A stretch of DNA of 64,000 nt from JABDEZ01 sp965276955 (lineage in GTDB: Bacteria > Bacteroidota > Bacteroidia > Chitinophagales > Chitinophagaceae): NCBI GenBank assembly GCA_965276955.1, contig CBDIBP010000026.1:1-64000 (forward strand), written 5' to 3'. Position numbers and translations under genes: made by a program. Shown piece by piece: positions 34,429-44,493 of this stretch (positions are counted from its first letter, which is position 1; every line of letters begins with the position of its first letter). The notes beneath the pieces were generated by a model that was not told the origin of the DNA, searched no databases, and saw only the letters and a program-made list of their open reading frames with translations.

Positions 34429-35217
34429 ATGGCTATATTAATTTTTTTCGTTGCCCATTGGTATTTATCTCTTTTTTCACAAACATTCTTTCAGCATAGG
34501 TACGGTGCACACAGCGCTTTTAAGATGAGTAAGGGCTGGGAAAAGGTCTTCTTCATTGTTACCTGGATCACCGAAGGTTCTTCTTATCTAAGTCCGCGTG
34601 CCTACGCTATCATGCACCGCATGCACCATGCATTTACCGATACAGAAAAGGATCCGCACAGCCCCAGCTTCTCCAAGAACCTGATGGATATGATGTGGAA
34701 GACCAAGAATGTATACACCGGTATCTTCGATAGTCATGATGGTATTGAACCCCGCTTTCTGAAAGGTGTACCCAGCTGGCCGGCGTTCGATAAGTTTGCA
34801 CACGGTTGGATATCACGTATTGGTTGGGCTATTCTTTACACATTATTCTATGTGAAATTTGCACCTTATTATATTTGCTACCTGCTGCTGCCTATACACT
34901 TTGCTATGGGCCCGGTACATGGGGCGGTCATCAACTGGTATGCACATAAGTATGGTTATACCAATTACAAGATGAACAACACATCAGAGAACCTGCTGCA
35001 TATAGATTGGCTGATGCTGGGCGAATCTTACCACAACAACCACCACAAATTCCCTACCAGGGCCAACTTTGGTGTAAAATGGCATGAGGTAGACCCAATA
35101 TATCCAATAGTATTGGTGTTCAAAACATTGGGCATCATTAAGATGAACCCTGCCGCCGTCAACAAGCCAAAGACACTTGTTGCTACGCATGAGCAGTTGG
35201 AATTGCAGGAGTTTTAG
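34429..35217 (+). CDS. Membrane acyl-CoA (fatty acid) desaturase
   Basis: 262 aa with four membrane helices. All three His boxes are present: H23-RYGA-H28, H63-RM-HH67 and HNNHH near 203-207 (SYHNNHHKFPTRANFG). These bind the di-iron centre of delta-9 type desaturases. It introduces a double bond into long-chain acyl groups and may control membrane fluidity. The DUF488 gene follows 17 nt downstream. Confidence 0.93.
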   Translation: MAILIFFVAHWYLSLFSQTFFQHRYGAHSAFKMSKGWEKVFFIVTWITEGSSYLSPRAYAIMHRMHHAFTDTEKDPHSPSFSKNLMDMMWKTKNVYTGIFDSHDGIEPRFLKGVPSWPAFDKFAHGWISRIGWAILYTLFYVKFAPYYICYLLLPIHFAMGPVHGAVINWYAHKYGYTNYKMNNTSENLLHIDWLMLGESYHNNHHKFPTRANFGVKWHEVDPIYPIVLVFKTLGIIKMNPAAVNKPKTLVATHEQLELQEF

Positions 35218-35234
35218 AAAAGTGAGGAACGTGC

Positions 35235-35747
35235 ATGGATGCACTGAATACCATATATACTATAGGTCATAGCAACAGGCCCGCAGCACTCTTTGTAGAA
35301 ATGCTGCGGGCCTTTGATATCAAAGTGCTTGCCGATGTGCGCAGCATGCCGGGCAGCAAATGGAACCCGCAGTTCAATAGTGCAGCGCTCGCAGTTGTGT
35401 TGGCCGAAAATGGTATCAGATATATACACTACCGCAGCCTCGGTGGCCGCATAGCCAAACAAGCTACTGACACAAATGCAAGCAAAAAACCATTCAGCTC
35501 CTACCGCCTATATATGCAGACCGATGCCTTCAGGCAAGCTATAGATAAGCTACAGGCCACTGCACAACATGAGCGCGTAGCTTACATGTGTGCAGAAGCC
35601 AACTGGTGGCAGTGCCACCGCTCGCAGATCTCCAACTACTTAGCGGAAGAGGATTGGCAGGTAGTGCATATAACAGATATAGGACGCTCGGTCATCCATA
35701 TCCCAGAGTCACCTGATAATACTATAGTACAGGGGAGCTTGTTTTAA
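35235..35747 (+). CDS. DUF488 family protein
   Basis: 170 aa. Clear DUF488 pattern: IYTIGHSNRPAALFVEML, VLADVRSMPGSKWNPQF, ENGIRYIHYRSLGGR and the Cys/His region VAYMCAEANWWQCHRSQIS. Function unknown; a nucleic-acid or metal role has been suggested for the family. Read with the desaturase. Its stop is 5 nt from the convergent M23 gene. Confidence 0.88.
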   Translation: MDALNTIYTIGHSNRPAALFVEMLRAFDIKVLADVRSMPGSKWNPQFNSAALAVVLAENGIRYIHYRSLGGRIAKQATDTNASKKPFSSYRLYMQTDAFRQAIDKLQATAQHERVAYMCAEANWWQCHRSQISNYLAEEDWQVVHITDIGRSVIHIPESPDNTIVQGSLF

Positions 35748-35752
35748 GGATT

Positions 35753-36727
35753 TTAGTCGAACGACTGGTTGCCGGATGCGGCGATGCGCACAATGCGTTC
35801 ATACTCCGTAGGCGAGAGGTCATTGAAGAAGAAGTGAATGGGGTCTATCTTTTCTCCGTTCTTGATCACCTCGTAGTGACAGTGTGGGCCGGTGCTCTTA
35901 CCGGTACTGCCCACCCATCCTATCACTTCGCCGCGCTTCACATGCTGGCCCACGCGAGCTTTCATGCGTATCATGTGGCCATATAGGGTCTCGTAGCCAT
36001 AGCCGTGGTCTATGATAACATGGTTGCCATATCCGCCGGCATCGAATGATGCCTCGCTCACTACACCATTGCCGGTAGCATATATAGGCGTACCCAGCGG
36101 TGCTGCAAAGTCGAGACCGGTGTGCATTTTGGGTGTTTTGTATATTGGGTCTATACGGTATCCGAAACCAGATGCCAGGTGGCTAAGCGATCTATCTGAT
36201 ATGGGTTGTATGGCGGGGATAGATCGCAGCATGGTCTCCTTCATTTTTACCATTTGCTCCAGCGTATCGAAGGAGTGACGCTGCACACGTATGCGGTTGT
36301 GGAGGGTCCTCAGGTTGCCTTTCACCTGGTCCAGCATCTCTTCTGCCGTCAGGTATTCAAATTGGCGGGCGTCTATATTGCTGTATTTTTTGCCATAGCG
36401 CACACTGTCGGGTAGGGGTGCAGCTTCAAAAATGGTACGATATATATTATTGTCCCTGTTCTCCAGCTCGCTTATCGATTCATTGAGGTTATTCACCTGA
36501 TTCTGCATCTGCTCGTACTGCTCGCGTAGCTTATTTACATCCCCCGACATTTTCTTTTCGTTGGGCGAACCTACAAAGCGAAATACTATTGCTGCAACGA
36601 TAAGCCCTGTGACCAGCGATGCTGAAACAAAACCCAAAACACGAAATACTTTTATACGCAACGACACAACAAGCTTCTCGAACTTATGTGTATCTGTATT
36701 GTAATAATATTTCTTCACGTTCCTCAC
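35753..36727 (-). CDS. M23 peptidase with membrane anchor and coiled coil
   Basis: 324 aa. One membrane helix (about 27-50), a coiled coil (about 60-100, KLREQYEQMQNQVNNLNESI), then the LytM/M23 domain. Zinc ligands are visible in MHTGLDFAAPLGTPIY (HxxxD) and GPHCHYEVIKNG (HxH). It cuts peptidoglycan cross-bridges or regulates amidases in the periplasm, like MepM-type proteins. Divergent from gldF; its TATTTTTG box is at 36733. Confidence 0.92.
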   Translation of the reverse strand: MRNVKKYYYNTDTHKFEKLVVSLRIKVFRVLGFVSASLVTGLIVAAIVFRFVGSPNEKKMSGDVNKLREQYEQMQNQVNNLNESISELENRDNNIYRTIFEAAPLPDSVRYGKKYSNIDARQFEYLTAEEMLDQVKGNLRTLHNRIRVQRHSFDTLEQMVKMKETMLRSIPAIQPISDRSLSHLASGFGYRIDPIYKTPKMHTGLDFAAPLGTPIYATGNGVVSEASFDAGGYGNHVIIDHGYGYETLYGHMIRMKARVGQHVKRGEVIGWVGSTGKSTGPHCHYEVIKNGEKIDPIHFFFNDLSPTEYERIVRIAASGNQSFD

Positions 36728-36732
36728 CTGCG

Positions 36733-36740
36733 CAAAAATA
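36733..36740 (-). promoter_or_regulatory. -7 promoter box of the M23 gene
   Basis: TATTTTTG on the minus strand, 5 nt before the ATG, so the message would have almost no leader. Confidence 0.5.
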
Positions 36741-36829
36741 GTTGTTTGAGGTCTAACTTATTATATGTTATATAGTTATCATAAAATCTTTAACAGTTTT
36801 GAATGTAGCAGAAAGCGCAATGCTTTTAT

Positions 36830-36837
36830 TATATTTG
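36830..36837 (+). promoter_or_regulatory. -7 promoter box of the gldF operon
   Basis: TATATTTG, 27 nt before the gldF ATG at 36865. Confidence 0.6.
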
Positions 36838-36864
36838 CCACTTTCCGAAAGACAGAAGCGATAC

Positions 36865-37614
36865 ATGCGCAGTATTTATATTAAAGAGATCAACTCTTTT
36901 TTTAGTTCTATAGTGGGGTACGTGGCCATACTGGTGTTCCTGGTGGCTTGCGGCCTTTTTTTATGGATAATCCCCGATTACAGCATACTGGCATATGGGT
37001 ATGCCAGTATGGATAAATTTTTTAGCATAGCGCCATGGTTGCTGCTTTTGCTGATACCAGCCATCACCATGCGCTCCTTTGCCGACGAATTTAAAGGGGG
37101 CACGGTAGAATGGTTATCTACCAAACCGCTTACCGATATCGATATAATATTAGGTAAGTACCTGGCTACTTTAACACTGGTTGTGTTTGCACTGCTACCT
37201 ACATTTATATATGTATACACCATCAGCACACTGTCGCTGACGACTGGTACATTGGATAGCGGTGGCATCATAGGTTCTTACATCGGTCTGTTTTTTCTGG
37301 CCGCTACTTTTTCAGCGGTAGGTGTATTTTGCTCTTCGCTTACCAGCAACCAGATAGTGGGTTTCCTGGCCGCTTTATTCGCCAGTTGGCTATTGTATAG
37401 CGGTTTTGAAACACTTAGCAAGCTGCCCGCATTTGTAGAGGGTATAGACTACTACTTGGGTATGATAGGTATGTCCTTTCACTATACCTCTATCAGCAGA
37501 GGTATCATAGACAGCCGCGACGTTATTTATTTTTTATCGGTAATCATATTGTTCATCTCTCTCACGCGCCTTTCGCTGAACCGCCGCACCTGGGATACAG
37601 CACGGCAGGACTGA
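36865..37614 (+). CDS. gldF: Gliding motility ABC transporter permease GldF
   Basis: 249 aa from the ATG at 36865; the upstream in-frame start at 36799 lies before the promoter box. Six membrane helices of the ABC-2 permease type with the GldF motif ITMRSFADEFKGGTVEWLSTKPL. With GldA (ATPase, not in window) and GldG it forms a transporter linked to Bacteroidota gliding motility. It is present also in non-gliding relatives. Followed by gldG after 11 nt. Confidence 0.93.
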   Translation: MRSIYIKEINSFFSSIVGYVAILVFLVACGLFLWIIPDYSILAYGYASMDKFFSIAPWLLLLLIPAITMRSFADEFKGGTVEWLSTKPLTDIDIILGKYLATLTLVVFALLPTFIYVYTISTLSLTTGTLDSGGIIGSYIGLFFLAATFSAVGVFCSSLTSNQIVGFLAALFASWLLYSGFETLSKLPAFVEGIDYYLGMIGMSFHYTSISRGIIDSRDVIYFLSVIILFISLTRLSLNRRTWDTARQD

Positions 37615-37625
37615 GATAATTAACT

Positions 37626-39350
37626 ATGGCAAGTACATCTAAAAAAAGAAAACAGCAGCAGCGGCAGGCAATCATACGCCTGGGTATCATGGTAGGTATA
37701 CTCATATTCGTGAATATACTGGCTGCCCGCTTTCATACCGGGTTCGATATGACCCGCGAAAAACGTTTTACGCTATCACATGCCACGCGCAATATGCTGG
37801 CCAATATGAAGGACGTGGCCGAGGTGGACGTGTATCTTACAGGTAAGTTCCCGGCTGGTTTCCAGCGGCTGGCAGAGGCCACAAGAGAACGCTTGCAATC
37901 GTTCAGGGATATAGCAGGTACCCATATAGTATTCCGTTTTATCGATCCTGTAGAAGGTAAGTCAGGTAAAGAAAAACAAGACCTGTACAATCAGCTTGCA
38001 GAAAAAGGCGTATTCCCTGTGAACCTGAAGATACAAGGAGGGGAAGAAGGGTACGCTGAAAAAGAGATACTGCCTTATGCATTAGTGCACTACAATGGCA
38101 AAGAGAAAGCGGTGAAGTTGCTGGAAAGTCATTCGGGCATGGATCAATCGGAGATATTTGCCTACTCTGAGACCATGCTGGAGTACAACTTTGCTAATGC
38201 CTTGCGCGAATTGCGCCTGCCTGCTAAGCCACGCATAGCCTACATAACAGGAAATAGCGAAGCGCTGGGCTGGGATACCTACGATGGTCTTTCGTCAATA
38301 CCCAGGATATATAACTTAGACACTGTGGACCTCTCGCATATCAGTTTCCTGTCAAGGGCATACGAGGCCATTATCATCAATAGGCCACAAACACCTTTCT
38401 CTGATGCCGAGAAAATGCGCCTGGATCAGTACGTGATGCGTGGGGGGCATATATTGTGGCTCATGAACATGTTGTATACGCCAATGGATAGCTTGCGTAC
38501 TTCGCCCCAGTTCATATCTCAGGATTATGGGCTGAACCTGGACGACCTTTTCTTTAAATATGGCGTACGTATAAACAACGACCTGATCGAAGATTACGAT
38601 GCCGTACCCATACCTATGATAATAGGCAGCAACAGCCAGGGCCAGCCAGATATACAGCCCAAAAAGTGGATATACTTCCCTATTATATTGCCCAGCGCAG
38701 ACCATCCTGTGGTAAAGAACATGCCAGCATTGCTAACTAAATTCCCGAATAGCATAGACACTATTGCTGATGCGGAAATAAAAAAGACCGTGTTGCTGCA
38801 GTCATCCAAGTATAGTCGTAAAGCTATGTCGCCCGTGCGCATCAGTCTCAGCATTATGAAGTATCCAATGCCTCCGGAACTCTTCAATAAACCATTTCAG
38901 CCTATAGCCGTGTTGGCAGAAGGTAAGTTCCGGTCTATGTTCCAGAACCATGTTTCCCGTTTTGCTTTGCAAGCGCTGGATTCTATACATCAGCCTTATA
39001 AAATAGTGGCCGATACCCCTACCAGTATGATATTTGCCACCGGCAGTATTATGGAAAATGGCTTTTATCAGGATCGCGGCCCAATGGAAATGGGCTACTG
39101 GGATTATACCAAAGACAACTTCTCGAACAAGACCTTCATACTCAACTGCCTGGAATACCTTACCGACCGGTCGGGCCTGATAGAAGCAAGATCTAAAGAC
39201 CTTACCATAAGGTTGCTGGATGTAAAAAGAGTGAATGAAGAGAAAACGCAATGGCAAATAATTAATATCGGTATTCCCATAGGTATTGTATTGGTTTTCG
39301 CGTCTTGTTATTTATTCTTTAGAAAGCGCCGTTACGAAAAGAAGGCGTGA
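37626..39350 (+). CDS. gldG: Gliding motility-associated GldG
   Basis: 574 aa. A membrane helix at about 18-36 (IIRLGIMVGILIFVNILAARF), a large periplasmic region of the ABC-type_uncharacterised fold (FDMTREKRFTLSHATRNML), and a C-terminal membrane helix (IGIPIGIVLVFASCYLFF). This is the usual GldG layout. It works with GldF; the exact cargo is not known. Confidence 0.92.
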   Translation: MASTSKKRKQQQRQAIIRLGIMVGILIFVNILAARFHTGFDMTREKRFTLSHATRNMLANMKDVAEVDVYLTGKFPAGFQRLAEATRERLQSFRDIAGTHIVFRFIDPVEGKSGKEKQDLYNQLAEKGVFPVNLKIQGGEEGYAEKEILPYALVHYNGKEKAVKLLESHSGMDQSEIFAYSETMLEYNFANALRELRLPAKPRIAYITGNSEALGWDTYDGLSSIPRIYNLDTVDLSHISFLSRAYEAIIINRPQTPFSDAEKMRLDQYVMRGGHILWLMNMLYTPMDSLRTSPQFISQDYGLNLDDLFFKYGVRINNDLIEDYDAVPIPMIIGSNSQGQPDIQPKKWIYFPIILPSADHPVVKNMPALLTKFPNSIDTIADAEIKKTVLLQSSKYSRKAMSPVRISLSIMKYPMPPELFNKPFQPIAVLAEGKFRSMFQNHVSRFALQALDSIHQPYKIVADTPTSMIFATGSIMENGFYQDRGPMEMGYWDYTKDNFSNKTFILNCLEYLTDRSGLIEARSKDLTIRLLDVKRVNEEKTQWQIINIGIPIGIVLVFASCYLFFRKRRYEKKA

Positions 39351-39376
39351 ACGGTCTGAAAAATCTCTGTTAGCTG

Positions 39377-40477
39377 ATGCGTAAAACTTTAGTATATATT
39401 GTATTGCTTGCCGTGTTGGGTGTAGCTACCTGGTATTTTATATTTAGTGGTAACAGCAAAGGCCTGTACAACTCCAGCGAGGCCGATTTTGGTATAAAAG
39501 ATACTGCTTCTATAGGCAAGCTTTTCCTGGCAGGGCCTAATGGGCATACTGTGGTAGTAGAGCGAACAGATAGCGGCTGGATAGTGAACAAACAATATCG
39601 CGCGCTCAGGAGCACACTCACCGGGGTGCTTACTACATTGCAGCAGCAGGAGGCGTTATACCCAGTTACCCAGAACCAGTACAATAATGTGATCACCATA
39701 CTTGCTGGCAATAGCATTAAAGTAGAAGCTTATGACCGCACCGGTAAAAAGATGCGTGCATTTTATGTAGGTACAGAGGCTAATGACTTTAAAGGTACTT
39801 ACATGATGATGGATGGTGCAAAGGAGCCATATGTGGTGAACAAAAAAGGTTTTCAGGGATATCTTACTCCCAACTATCCTTTTGAGCTGGAAGACTGGCG
39901 CGATCGTACCATTTTTGATCTGGCGCCTGAACAGGTGAGAACGATATCAATGATCTATCCGGGTCATGAAATAAACTCATTCGTGCTGACACAGAATGAT
40001 GGAAAGTTCTCCGTTACGGGATCTAAAGATATAATAGGCGATAAGCCGCTTAATGAACGCCGTGCCAGTATATACACTAAATACTTCCAGAATGTGAACA
40101 ATGAAGGCTACCTGGTAGGGGTAAAAGAAATGGACAGTATGCTGGGGGTATTGCCCAAGCGCGCTATTATAGACCTTGCCGGTACCAAAGGTCAGCACCA
40201 GCATGTAGATATATACTGGATGCCGCTGAACAGGAGAAGTAAGAACGCAATAACAGAAGACCCGGATATAGACAGCAATAAATATGATGCGGACCGTATG
40301 ATAGCGGTGGCCAACAACTATAAGGATACAATGATCATACAGACCTATGTATTCAAGAAGCTGTTCAGAAAGCTGTATGAGTTCTACAGAGCAGATAGTG
40401 AAGAGCATCCCGCACCTGTGCCTACCGAGGACCAGAACAAACGCTACCGTGTGCCGATCATATCCGGCAACAAGTAA
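39377..40477 (+). CDS. DUF4340 protein, gldFG operon
   Basis: 366 aa with an N-terminal membrane anchor (VYIVLLAVLGVATWYFIF) and a periplasmic beta-rich DUF4340 region: GWIVNKQYRALRSTLTGVL, PFELEDWRDRTIFDLAPEQV. DUF4340 proteins commonly follow GldG-like genes and probably belong to the same transporter. It starts 26 nt after gldG. Confidence 0.87.
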   Translation: MRKTLVYIVLLAVLGVATWYFIFSGNSKGLYNSSEADFGIKDTASIGKLFLAGPNGHTVVVERTDSGWIVNKQYRALRSTLTGVLTTLQQQEALYPVTQNQYNNVITILAGNSIKVEAYDRTGKKMRAFYVGTEANDFKGTYMMMDGAKEPYVVNKKGFQGYLTPNYPFELEDWRDRTIFDLAPEQVRTISMIYPGHEINSFVLTQNDGKFSVTGSKDIIGDKPLNERRASIYTKYFQNVNNEGYLVGVKEMDSMLGVLPKRAIIDLAGTKGQHQHVDIYWMPLNRRSKNAITEDPDIDSNKYDADRMIAVANNYKDTMIIQTYVFKKLFRKLYEFYRADSEEHPAPVPTEDQNKRYRVPIISGNK

Positions 40478-40533
40478 TTTTGATTATAATTCCCGGCCCG
40501 CCTAATTTTACCCTGAAAATTCAGATCTGATAC

Positions 40534-43050
40534 ATGGCTGCAGCACACAAGGTGACTATGGAAGAAATGGCCGTTTGGTGCCATGGGGCACTTTATGGCC
40601 AGCGTGAAGATGGCATTGATAACCTGCTGACCGATACCCGTAAAATAGATACACCCGCACACACCTTATTTGTAGCGCTGAAAACTAAACTGCGCAATGG
40701 TCACAATTTTATTCAGGATGCTTACCAGGCCGGTGTGCGTAGTTTCCTGGTCTCTGAAGAGCAGGATATGACGCTCTTGCCTGGTGCAGGCATACTGCTG
40801 GTGAAGGATACTTTGGCAGCATTGCAGCAAATTGTAGCGGCTTATCGCAAGCGTTTTGATATACCAGTAATAGGCATTACTGGCAGCAATGGAAAGACCA
40901 TGGTAAAAGAGTGGTTGTATCAGTTGCTTGGCGATAGTTACAATACCTTGCGCAGCCCTAAAAGTTATAACTCACAAGTGGGCGTACCGCTGTCTGTATG
41001 GCTGCTGGATGCACAAACGCAGGTAGCCATTTTTGAAGCAGGTATTTCGCAACCCGGCGAGATGGAGCATTTGGAAAAGATCATCCGACCCACTATAGGT
41101 GTATTCACCAATATTGGTGAGGCGCATAGCGAGGGCTTCATGAATGTGCGGCAGAAAATAAATGAAAAGCTTGTACTATTTCGCCATGTTCGGAAACTGG
41201 TCTATTGCCGTGACTATCCCGAGCTGAATGAATGCATATCCCAATATGCACACCAGGTGAGCAGTAACGACAGGTCGGCAGCGCTTACGCTGTTTACGTG
41301 GTCGCACAAACACGATGCAGACCTTGTTATAAAAGAAGTAATAAAGGAGCATGGCACAGCTACCATACATGCCGTGTATAAAAAGGAAGGTATATCTATA
41401 GCTATACCATTTACTGATGCTGCCGCTATAGAAAATGCCATCAATTGCTGGTGTGTATTATTGCTGATGGATATGCAGCAACAAATGATACAGCAACGCA
41501 TGTGCCTGCTGCAACCCGTATCTATGCGATTGGAGCTGCGACACGGCATCAATAATAGTACCATTATCGATGATACTTACAACTCAGACCTTACATCGCT
41601 GCACATAGCTATAGACTACTTGGAGCAGCAGAGGCAACATCAACACCATACGGTCATACTATCTGACATACTACAAGTGGGTCGCCCTGATGCTGATCTG
41701 TATGAAGAGGTGGCCGCATTGGTAAGCCGCCGCAACATACAGCGCTTCATAGGCATTGGGCCAGCATTATACAAGAATAAGGCAGCTTTCAGAAAGTATA
41801 AAAAACTGCGCAGTATCTTCTTTAAGTCTACAGAAGACCTGCTCAAGAATTTTCATCTTATTACGTTCGATAATGAGGCCATATTGCTGAAAGGTGCACG
41901 TACATTCACGTTCGAGAAAATAGGAATGTTGCTGGAGCAGAAAGTGCATCAGACAGTACTTTCTATCAACCTTTCTGCACTAACACACAACCTCAATGTA
42001 TTCCGCTCCATACTGGCACCTGGTTTAAAGACCATGGCTATGGTGAAAGCATTTGCATACGGCAGCGGCAGCTATGAGATAGCCAGCCAACTTCAGTATG
42101 CGGGCATCAGTTACCTGGCTGTTGCCTATACCGACGAAGGCATAGGGCTACGCAAAGCTGGCATTACGCTGCCAATAATGGTAATGAGTCCCGACGATAC
42201 ATCGTTCGATAGAATGATAGCCTGGAAACTGGAACCAGAGATATATAATTTTAGAACGCTGGAAATGTTTACCCGCATAGCAGAGATGCTTTCGGTAATG
42301 CAATATCCTGTACATATAAAGCTGGATACTGGCATGCACCGCCTCGGTTTTGTAGCGCAAGACCTGGATGTACTTTCTAATATTTTACATCATAATACTA
42401 CACTGCACGTCGCCAGCATTTTCAGCCACCTGGCGGTAAGCGACGAAGCAGAGCAGGACGAGTTCACCCTATACCAGGCTACTACTTTCAAAGAGATGAG
42501 TGGGCGGTTGATGCAGCATCTTCCTTACAAGCCTATGCTGCACTTGTGCAATTCATCGGGCATTGCCCGCCATCCTGAATTGCATTTTGATATGGTGCGC
42601 CTCGGCCTGGGGCTTTATGGCGTAGAAAGCAGTGGTACGTTGCAAAGCAGGCTGAAACAAATAAGCACGCTAAAGACCACAATAGCCCAGATAAAGGAAA
42701 TACCTGCAGGAGATACTATAGGCTATGGCCGCCGAGCTACAGCAGTACACCCTATGCGCATAGCCACTATAAGTATAGGCTATGCCGATGGCTACCACAG
42801 GGCGCTGGGCAATGGTAAGGCGCATGTGTTGGTACATGACCAGCCCGCAAATATAGTAGGTGTGGTATGCATGGATATGTGCATGGTAGACATTACACAT
42901 ATACCTGAAGCTGTAGAGGGAGATGATGTAATTGTTTTTAGCCCCGAACTAACAGTAGACCAGCTTGCCGAATGGGCCGGCACTATCCCTTACGAGATCA
43001 TGACGGGCATATCGCAACGGGTGAAAAGGGTATATGTGAATGAGGATTAA
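40534..43050 (+). CDS. murF-alr: MurF-Alr fusion: UDP-MurNAc-tripeptide D-Ala-D-Ala ligase and alanine racemase
   Basis: 838 aa. Residues 1 to about 455 are MurF-like with the ATP motif GITGSNGKTMVKEW (GSNGKT at 117-122) and central domain. Residues about 470-838 are alanine racemase: PLP Lys505 in MAMVKAFAYGSG, the HIKLDTGMHRLGF motif, VRLGLGLYGV, and GYADGYHRALGN with the C-terminal domain VCMDMCMVDIT. The fused enzyme makes D-Ala and adds D-Ala-D-Ala to the peptidoglycan precursor. The fusion is a Bacteroidota trait. Many stretches of the MurF half lack Lys carbamylation motifs, as usual for this subgroup. Confidence 0.93.
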   Translation: MAAAHKVTMEEMAVWCHGALYGQREDGIDNLLTDTRKIDTPAHTLFVALKTKLRNGHNFIQDAYQAGVRSFLVSEEQDMTLLPGAGILLVKDTLAALQQIVAAYRKRFDIPVIGITGSNGKTMVKEWLYQLLGDSYNTLRSPKSYNSQVGVPLSVWLLDAQTQVAIFEAGISQPGEMEHLEKIIRPTIGVFTNIGEAHSEGFMNVRQKINEKLVLFRHVRKLVYCRDYPELNECISQYAHQVSSNDRSAALTLFTWSHKHDADLVIKEVIKEHGTATIHAVYKKEGISIAIPFTDAAAIENAINCWCVLLLMDMQQQMIQQRMCLLQPVSMRLELRHGINNSTIIDDTYNSDLTSLHIAIDYLEQQRQHQHHTVILSDILQVGRPDADLYEEVAALVSRRNIQRFIGIGPALYKNKAAFRKYKKLRSIFFKSTEDLLKNFHLITFDNEAILLKGARTFTFEKIGMLLEQKVHQTVLSINLSALTHNLNVFRSILAPGLKTMAMVKAFAYGSGSYEIASQLQYAGISYLAVAYTDEGIGLRKAGITLPIMVMSPDDTSFDRMIAWKLEPEIYNFRTLEMFTRIAEMLSVMQYPVHIKLDTGMHRLGFVAQDLDVLSNILHHNTTLHVASIFSHLAVSDEAEQDEFTLYQATTFKEMSGRLMQHLPYKPMLHLCNSSGIARHPELHFDMVRLGLGLYGVESSGTLQSRLKQISTLKTTIAQIKEIPAGDTIGYGRRATAVHPMRIATISIGYADGYHRALGNGKAHVLVHDQPANIVGVVCMDMCMVDITHIPEAVEGDDVIVFSPELTVDQLAEWAGTIPYEIMTGISQRVKRVYVNED

Positions 43051-43057
43051 GTCTTGG

Positions 43058-44392
43058 CTAAATGTTTTTTGCCCTGTTCTCTTTGATAAAGAAAATTATA
43101 GTTCCCAGCGCCATGATGCCCAGCGATATAAGTATGAATTTGCCATCGCAGCATAGTAGTATGAAGATCCAGATAATGATAGATAGTATGGCTGGTATAG
43201 GGAAGAATGGCATTTTGTAAGGTCGCTCGTCCTTAGGCTTCCGGTAGTGCCAGGCTATAAGACCCAGTGCCTGGGCAATGAACTGCACCATTATACGCAT
43301 AATGATGATCGCTGTGATCACATCTTTCAGCTTCAGCAGCAAACTAAATATGAATGCTACAGAACCCAGTATCAATAAGGATACGTGCGGAAATTTCAAA
43401 CGTGGATGCACCCGGGCAAATATGGGAAAGAAATCACCGTTGAGGGCCGCAGCATATGGTATGCGTGAATAGCCCAGCGTAGTAGCAAAAATAGAGGACA
43501 TGGCAATGGTGAGTATCAGCATAGTAGCTACCTGCGCCACCTGGTGGTTATATATGGTTTGAAAATAGGTGCTGACCACAAACTTAGACATCGCAATTTC
43601 CTTCCACGGCAGTACGCCCAATACTGCTATTTGCATGCACAGGTACAATATGGCAATACCTGTTATGGAGATGAACATGCTACGGGGTATATTCACTTCA
43701 GGTCTTTTTATTTCGGCGCCCAGGTGGCACACGTTGTAGTAGCCCAGGTAGGAGTATACAGTTTGCAACGAAGCCCTGCCCAGGGGTATCATAAAGAAAA
43801 TAGACAAGTTGCAGCCCGACATATCAAAAGCTTGCGCTGCATTAAAGTGCCCTATGGCCGAAAATATGAGCCATAGTATAGTACCACCTGTTATTATCCA
43901 CAGTAGTACAGATATCTTACCTATACTTTTTATATCGCGGTACAGCAGGCACACTACCAGTATCACAAGGCTGCCGCTTACAGCTTTTTGTGCTATGGGC
44001 GATAAGGGCAGTAGATAAGTAAGATACTGGGAAAAGCCAATGGCCCCGCTTGCTATTACCAATGGTGCCTGTATGGTGGTTTGCCACACGAACAGGAACG
44101 GCATCAGCTTCCCCCATTTTTTATGCCCGTATAGTTTCTGCAGGAACACATAGCTGCCACCAGCCTCAGGCCATTTTGCACCCAGCTCTGCCCACACCAT
44201 ACCATCAGTATAGGCAAGCAATGCACCTACCAGCCACGCTATTATAGCGCCAGTCCCCTGCATAGCACTCACTATCAAAGAAAGCGTAACGAACGGGCCA
44301 ATGCCCACCATGTCTATCATATTGATAGCCGTTGCCTGTGTGAGCGATAAAGACCGCTCCAGGCTCTTTGAGGGTGTGGTTCCTGTTGTCAT
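43058..44392 (-). CDS. APC family amino acid permease
   Basis: 444 aa with about 12 membrane helices. The first helix region ATAINMIDMVGIGPFVTLSLIV and the following GGSYVFLQKLYG loop show the APC superfamily pattern, close to the amino acid/polyamine (APA) group. Substrate not decided by sequence. It converges with murF-alr (7 nt between stops) and is divergent from the DUF1345 gene, with a 100-bp region containing the AATGCGG repeat. Confidence 0.88.
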   Translation of the reverse strand: MTTGTTPSKSLERSLSLTQATAINMIDMVGIGPFVTLSLIVSAMQGTGAIIAWLVGALLAYTDGMVWAELGAKWPEAGGSYVFLQKLYGHKKWGKLMPFLFVWQTTIQAPLVIASGAIGFSQYLTYLLPLSPIAQKAVSGSLVILVVCLLYRDIKSIGKISVLLWIITGGTILWLIFSAIGHFNAAQAFDMSGCNLSIFFMIPLGRASLQTVYSYLGYYNVCHLGAEIKRPEVNIPRSMFISITGIAILYLCMQIAVLGVLPWKEIAMSKFVVSTYFQTIYNHQVAQVATMLILTIAMSSIFATTLGYSRIPYAAALNGDFFPIFARVHPRLKFPHVSLLILGSVAFIFSLLLKLKDVITAIIIMRIMVQFIAQALGLIAWHYRKPKDERPYKMPFFPIPAILSIIIWIFILLCCDGKFILISLGIMALGTIIFFIKENRAKNI

Positions 44393-44414
44393 TAAGCGCT
44401 AAGATATTATTTAA

Positions 44415-44475
44415 AATGCGGTAATGCGATAATAGGGCAATGCAATAAATTGATAGAGTAAGTAGAATGCGGTAA
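44415..44475. repeat. Short dispersed repeat AATGCGG(T/C)AATGCGATAAT, copy A
   Basis: AATGCGGTAATGCGATAATAGGG at 44415-44437 and the part AATGCGGTAA at 44466-44475. A near-identical copy lies at 62859. Confidence 0.55.
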
Positions 44476-44493
44476 GCCATCATTATCTTTACA